A stretch of 64,000 nucleotides of DNA from Rhizophagus clarus (lineage: Eukaryota; Glomeromycota; Glomeromycetes; Glomerales; Glomeraceae), in the NCBI GenBank assembly GCA_015698045.1, contig BLAL01000307.1, forward strand, positions 62,001 to 126,000. Direction: 5' to 3'. The number at the start of each line of letters is the position of its first letter. Positions within the stretch are counted from its first letter, which is position 1. The notes below the pieces were generated by a model that ran no database searches, had not been told where the DNA came from, and was given only the letters and a program-made list of their open reading frames with translations. The translations under genes were made by a program, and so were the position numbers. Shown in pieces: positions 61,120 to 64,000 of the stretch.

Positions 61120-63000
61120 CTTCATCTATAAACAATGTAGGCCAACCAGTCCTTCATGATATAAGGCTGCTGTGGAAAAGGAATATTGACCCCTAATTAT
61201 ATACTTAACAAGGGCTAAGACCAGTTTTTCAATAGCATTCCATTCAGATTTGGTAAACGTTAATAATTGGCTTAAGTATATAAGTTTCAGGTATAATACT
61301 TTGTTGATCAAATAAATAATATGTCCTATAGAAAGCTTCTTATATTTTATGGTTTCTAGGAATTCATCACATGTTCAGATGATCTGCTGTTTCATTAATA
61401 TATGGGAATTCTTAAATGAAATTCAGATGCTTAAATATCAAGCTTTTGATTGTACTGATTTAATAGTGTCTCTTTCGTGAATATCTAGTGATATAGAAAT
61501 AAGAGATTTAGGTATTGACAGATTAATAACGATTAATTCGCACTTTTTGTGATTAATTTGAATATCAACTAATTTGAAGAAACTGTGAACAATATTCAAG
61601 GTATTTTGCATTTTATTTCTATTGGAATCCAACCAAGCAGTATCATTCATATATGCTGAAGTTGCTATCTAGTAAGATATATGTTCTCAGGTATGCAGAT
61701 TATGTGGGTTGGTGGGTCAAGTGCATTTTATAGTATAATCTCTATCTGGAATAGCGAGAAGGAGATCGTACACAATAGGGGAGAGAGGCTATCTCCTTGA
61801 TCAATACTATCTGCTGCTTAAAAAATAGGAGAAGGTCCAAAGGCAGTTGATATTTGGACTTTCCTACCTTTGAAAAGGTTAATTATGCAGCTAATGAAAT
61901 GAGAGGGTAAGCTGATGCATTTCAGAACAAGCATCAAAAAATCTAAACTAATGGAATTGAAGGTCTTGAAAATATCTTATAGAATGATCCAAAGTTCCCT
62001 GGAATTTTCTTTAGTGTCTTCTATAATATTGTTGATTAGTCATATAGAAGTAGCTGTAGAGTCTCCTTTCAATCTGCTGTAATTGGCACTATACAAAATT
62101 AATATTTCTTTCCTGTATAATATCTGCTAATTGTCTACTAATGAATCATATGAAAGTCTTTCTAATAACTTCCAAGAGAGCTATTGGTTTAACATTAATA
62201 GACATATTATATTCAAATTTGTCTGATTTCAGGATTGGGATAATAGTAGAGAAGCGCCAATCATCTACCATCTGGGATTACTCCTGTTAGAAAAATACAG
62301 CAATAAAGTATCAAAATGACCTTTATTAGAATAGAAGAAAGATGAGAAATGATATGGTATGATATTTCTGAAATGTCTAGTACTGATTCCTTATTAATAT
62401 CTTTTAAGATTGAAGTCCAAAAGGTTAATATGAAATTGTGATTAATTGAATCATACATAAGATCTGCTTCATGAATTATAAATTCGTAAGCATGTTTTCA
62501 AATAGGTTAAAAATTTAACGTATTCATTTTATAGATTTTATATCAGAATTGAAAAGCGTATGCATTCATGGTAGTTTATTTCACATTCTCAGAATGTAAA
62601 AGCAGCTCTTGGTATCTGTCTTTGTAGTAATCATTAATCGATCAATAGTAATATTGGACCATCTTTTATCAAAAGTAGAGAACAACCATTTGGATTGATC
62701 AAATTGAATAATTGCGAAACATGATTCTATGGCTTTCTTAATCCCTTCTGCTTTCATGGAATTGAACAATTTATGTTCTATTTATTGACATTTCTTAGCT
62801 ATTAGCCTAACATGTTGGATCCATTCAGGTGAATTCAGTGAAAAGTTTGTATCCAATTGTATATCTTAGTTGTCTTCGTAATCTTTATTGTAAGAAATGA
62901 TTTGTGAATTCCATGTTTCTTGAAGGATGGAAAGAAGAAGCAAATCTTTTGGATCTGAAGCTAAGTATTGTAGAAGTTCATATATAAAGACCTAAACTTT
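61120..63000 (-). pseudogene. Degenerate LINE reverse transcriptase
   Basis: Minus-strand pieces in order: AIESCFAIIQFDQSKWLFST (62581-62769), a segment with GVIPDGR (62261 on), then DQGDSLSPIVYDLLLAIPD (about 61750-61810), then YMNDTAWLDSNRNKMQNTLN with INHKKCELIVIN (61438-61650), then NKVLYLKLIYLSQLLTFTKS and YHEGLVGLH (61126-61311). GVIPDG, QGD..SP and the YMNDT box (for the usual YxDD) follow the order of LINE reverse transcriptase motifs. Frames are broken many times, and the second catalytic Asp of the YxDD box is not preserved as such. No endonuclease domain was found in the window. Confidence 0.75.
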
Positions 63001-63701
63001 TGAAAATTATATTATTTTAAATACTTTAAAAGTATAATAATTTGCAAATTTATAATATATTATTTTATCTGTAAACTTACAAAATATTATATATATATAA
63101 ACTTATATCATATTATATCTGATTAAATTTGCTGATGTATTTATAAAAAGAAAGCTTTAATTAAATCCTCTATAACTTCTTTTTTGAATTTAAATGCTAA
63201 AATTATAACTTGTCCTTTATATTTTCTTATATTACTTTCATAAGTTTGCTTTTTTTTAATATGATTTATAATGGTAGATTTAATCTTCATTCAATTGAAA
63301 AATTACAAAAATAATCCTATTATTCTCTCAAAAGTGCTGAAATATTGATTTATTTGAGTAGTTATAAAAACTTTTTTTTTGTATTGGGTTTGTGATGAGA
63401 CAAGTTTTTTTAATTTTGTTTACTTCTGAATTTTTATATGTAAAATAAAATGTATGAATTTCATGTGAAATCACATGATTATGTGATATTTTTGATGTTT
63501 TATGATGAACAAATATAATTTTTTTTTAATTTATGCATTTAAGAGAAATTCTGCGGTGATACAAAAAATCATCGTCCCGTTGGCCCCCCGTTATTTATCT
63601 AGCCCCTAGTTACAACCCGGAAGAAGTCACGTGATATATATAAACCAGTTCGGTTTGCATCAACCAATTAAAATAATGCATTATTAAAAATTTAGTTTGT
63701 G
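63001..63701. other. Upstream region of the mL40 gene
   Basis: AT-rich, then a less AT-rich patch at 63560-63660 with a TATATATAAA box at 63636-63645, about 60 bp before the ATG. Likely the promoter; no other gene. Confidence 0.5.
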
Positions 63702-64000
63702 ATGGCTTTTACATACTTTTCTCGTTCAGCTTTATCAACCTCATTAGCACGAAAACGTTTATTTCGTGTGGATGCAAGTAAAAAACCACGAGAACCACCA
63801 TCAGTGACACCTGGAGCAACAAATTATAATATTACCGATACTCGTTACGAAGTTATTAAGCGTATCCTTTACGAAACTCCTAAACCAGATTTACCACAAT
63901 TCACGGAAGAAGATCTTGAAAGACACGAAACTATTGAAAGAGCTTGGCAATTATACTTACGTAATAAACGTGAAGCGAAAAGTAAAGAATCGGCTGCAAA
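63702..64000 (+). CDS. Mitochondrial ribosomal protein mL40, 5' part
   Basis: ATG at 63702 opens an uninterrupted 99-codon frame that runs off the window. The start (MAFTYFSRSALSTSLARKRL) is a typical mitochondrial targeting sequence: basic, hydroxylated, no acidic residues. The following DTRYEVIKRILYETPKP and FTEEDLERHETIERAWQLYL match the conserved block of mL40, the yeast MRPL28 family of the mitochondrial large subunit. The protein would sit in the mitoribosome. No intron is seen in this part. GC content is clearly higher than in the surrounding transposon remains. Confidence 0.85.
   Translation, partial: MAFTYFSRSALSTSLARKRLFRVDASKKPREPPSVTPGATNYNITDTRYEVIKRILYETPKPDLPQFTEEDLERHETIERAWQLYLRNKREAKSKESAA

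Noticed and set aside
1..64000. tRNA, rRNA or other structured RNA genes
   Set aside because: No cloverleaf with the usual A and B box promoters and no rRNA-like sequence were noticed on reading both strands; a dedicated scan was not possible.

Overview
The window is AT-rich eukaryotic DNA. Genes are split by short introns (about 50-95 bp, GT...AG with T-rich 3' ends) and transposon remains are abundant. The few recognisable housekeeping genes (RNA polymerase III subunit C82, mitochondrial ribosomal protein mL40) and the repeat families (expanded WD-like/ion-transport channels, Crypton-like recombinases, IS630/Tc1-type elements, LINE remnants) suggest an arbuscular mycorrhizal fungus of the Rhizophagus/Glomus type. 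That assignment rests on recognition of family style, not on a search.

Layout. 1-2325: A/T minisatellite, then a 14-unit tandem array whose 41-nt cores are bounded by splice-like signals. 3137-5408: broken DDE transposase (minus). 5940-8581: degenerate LINE pieces, one split by a small MITE. 9257-11600: complete 11-exon RPC82/RPC3 gene. 12871-54534: a giant inverted repeat (palindrome) whose arms are nearly identical. 55205-56350: degenerate Crypton-like tyrosine recombinase. 56510-57973 and 58927-60456: two about 1.5-kb elements with terminal inverted repeats, the second holding another splice-bounded array. 61120-63000: degenerate LINE reverse transcriptase (minus). 63702-end: start of the mL40 gene.

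The palindrome dominates the window. Positions in the arms pair with a constant sum of about 67405, from 12871/54534 inward to about 30386/37020; closer in, a shorter stretch (33803-34906 against 35142-36145) pairs with sums of about 69946-70048 around a 235-bp spacer at 34907-35141. Each arm carries a small three-exon gene, a small secreted-protein candidate, a two-exon small gene, and two large genes (A and B) predicted to encode a WD-like domain followed by a six-helix ion-transport domain. Gene A is intact only in the right arm; the left copy has a 1-nt homopolymer frameshift. Gene B carries two in-frame stops in both arms, and a third only in the left arm.

A 3.4-kb IS630/Tc1-type transposon sits in the left arm only (30389-33795, TA duplication, about 28-bp terminal repeats). 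It has an apparently intact transposase and a convergent 504-residue passenger gene, so it arrived after, or was lost from one arm since, the duplication. The outer edges of the palindrome coincide with Tc1-like termini next to TA, so the whole 41.7-kb unit may be, or derive from, one cargo-bearing mobile element. Arm differences cluster in the outer 3 kb and are mostly transitions, many at CpG.
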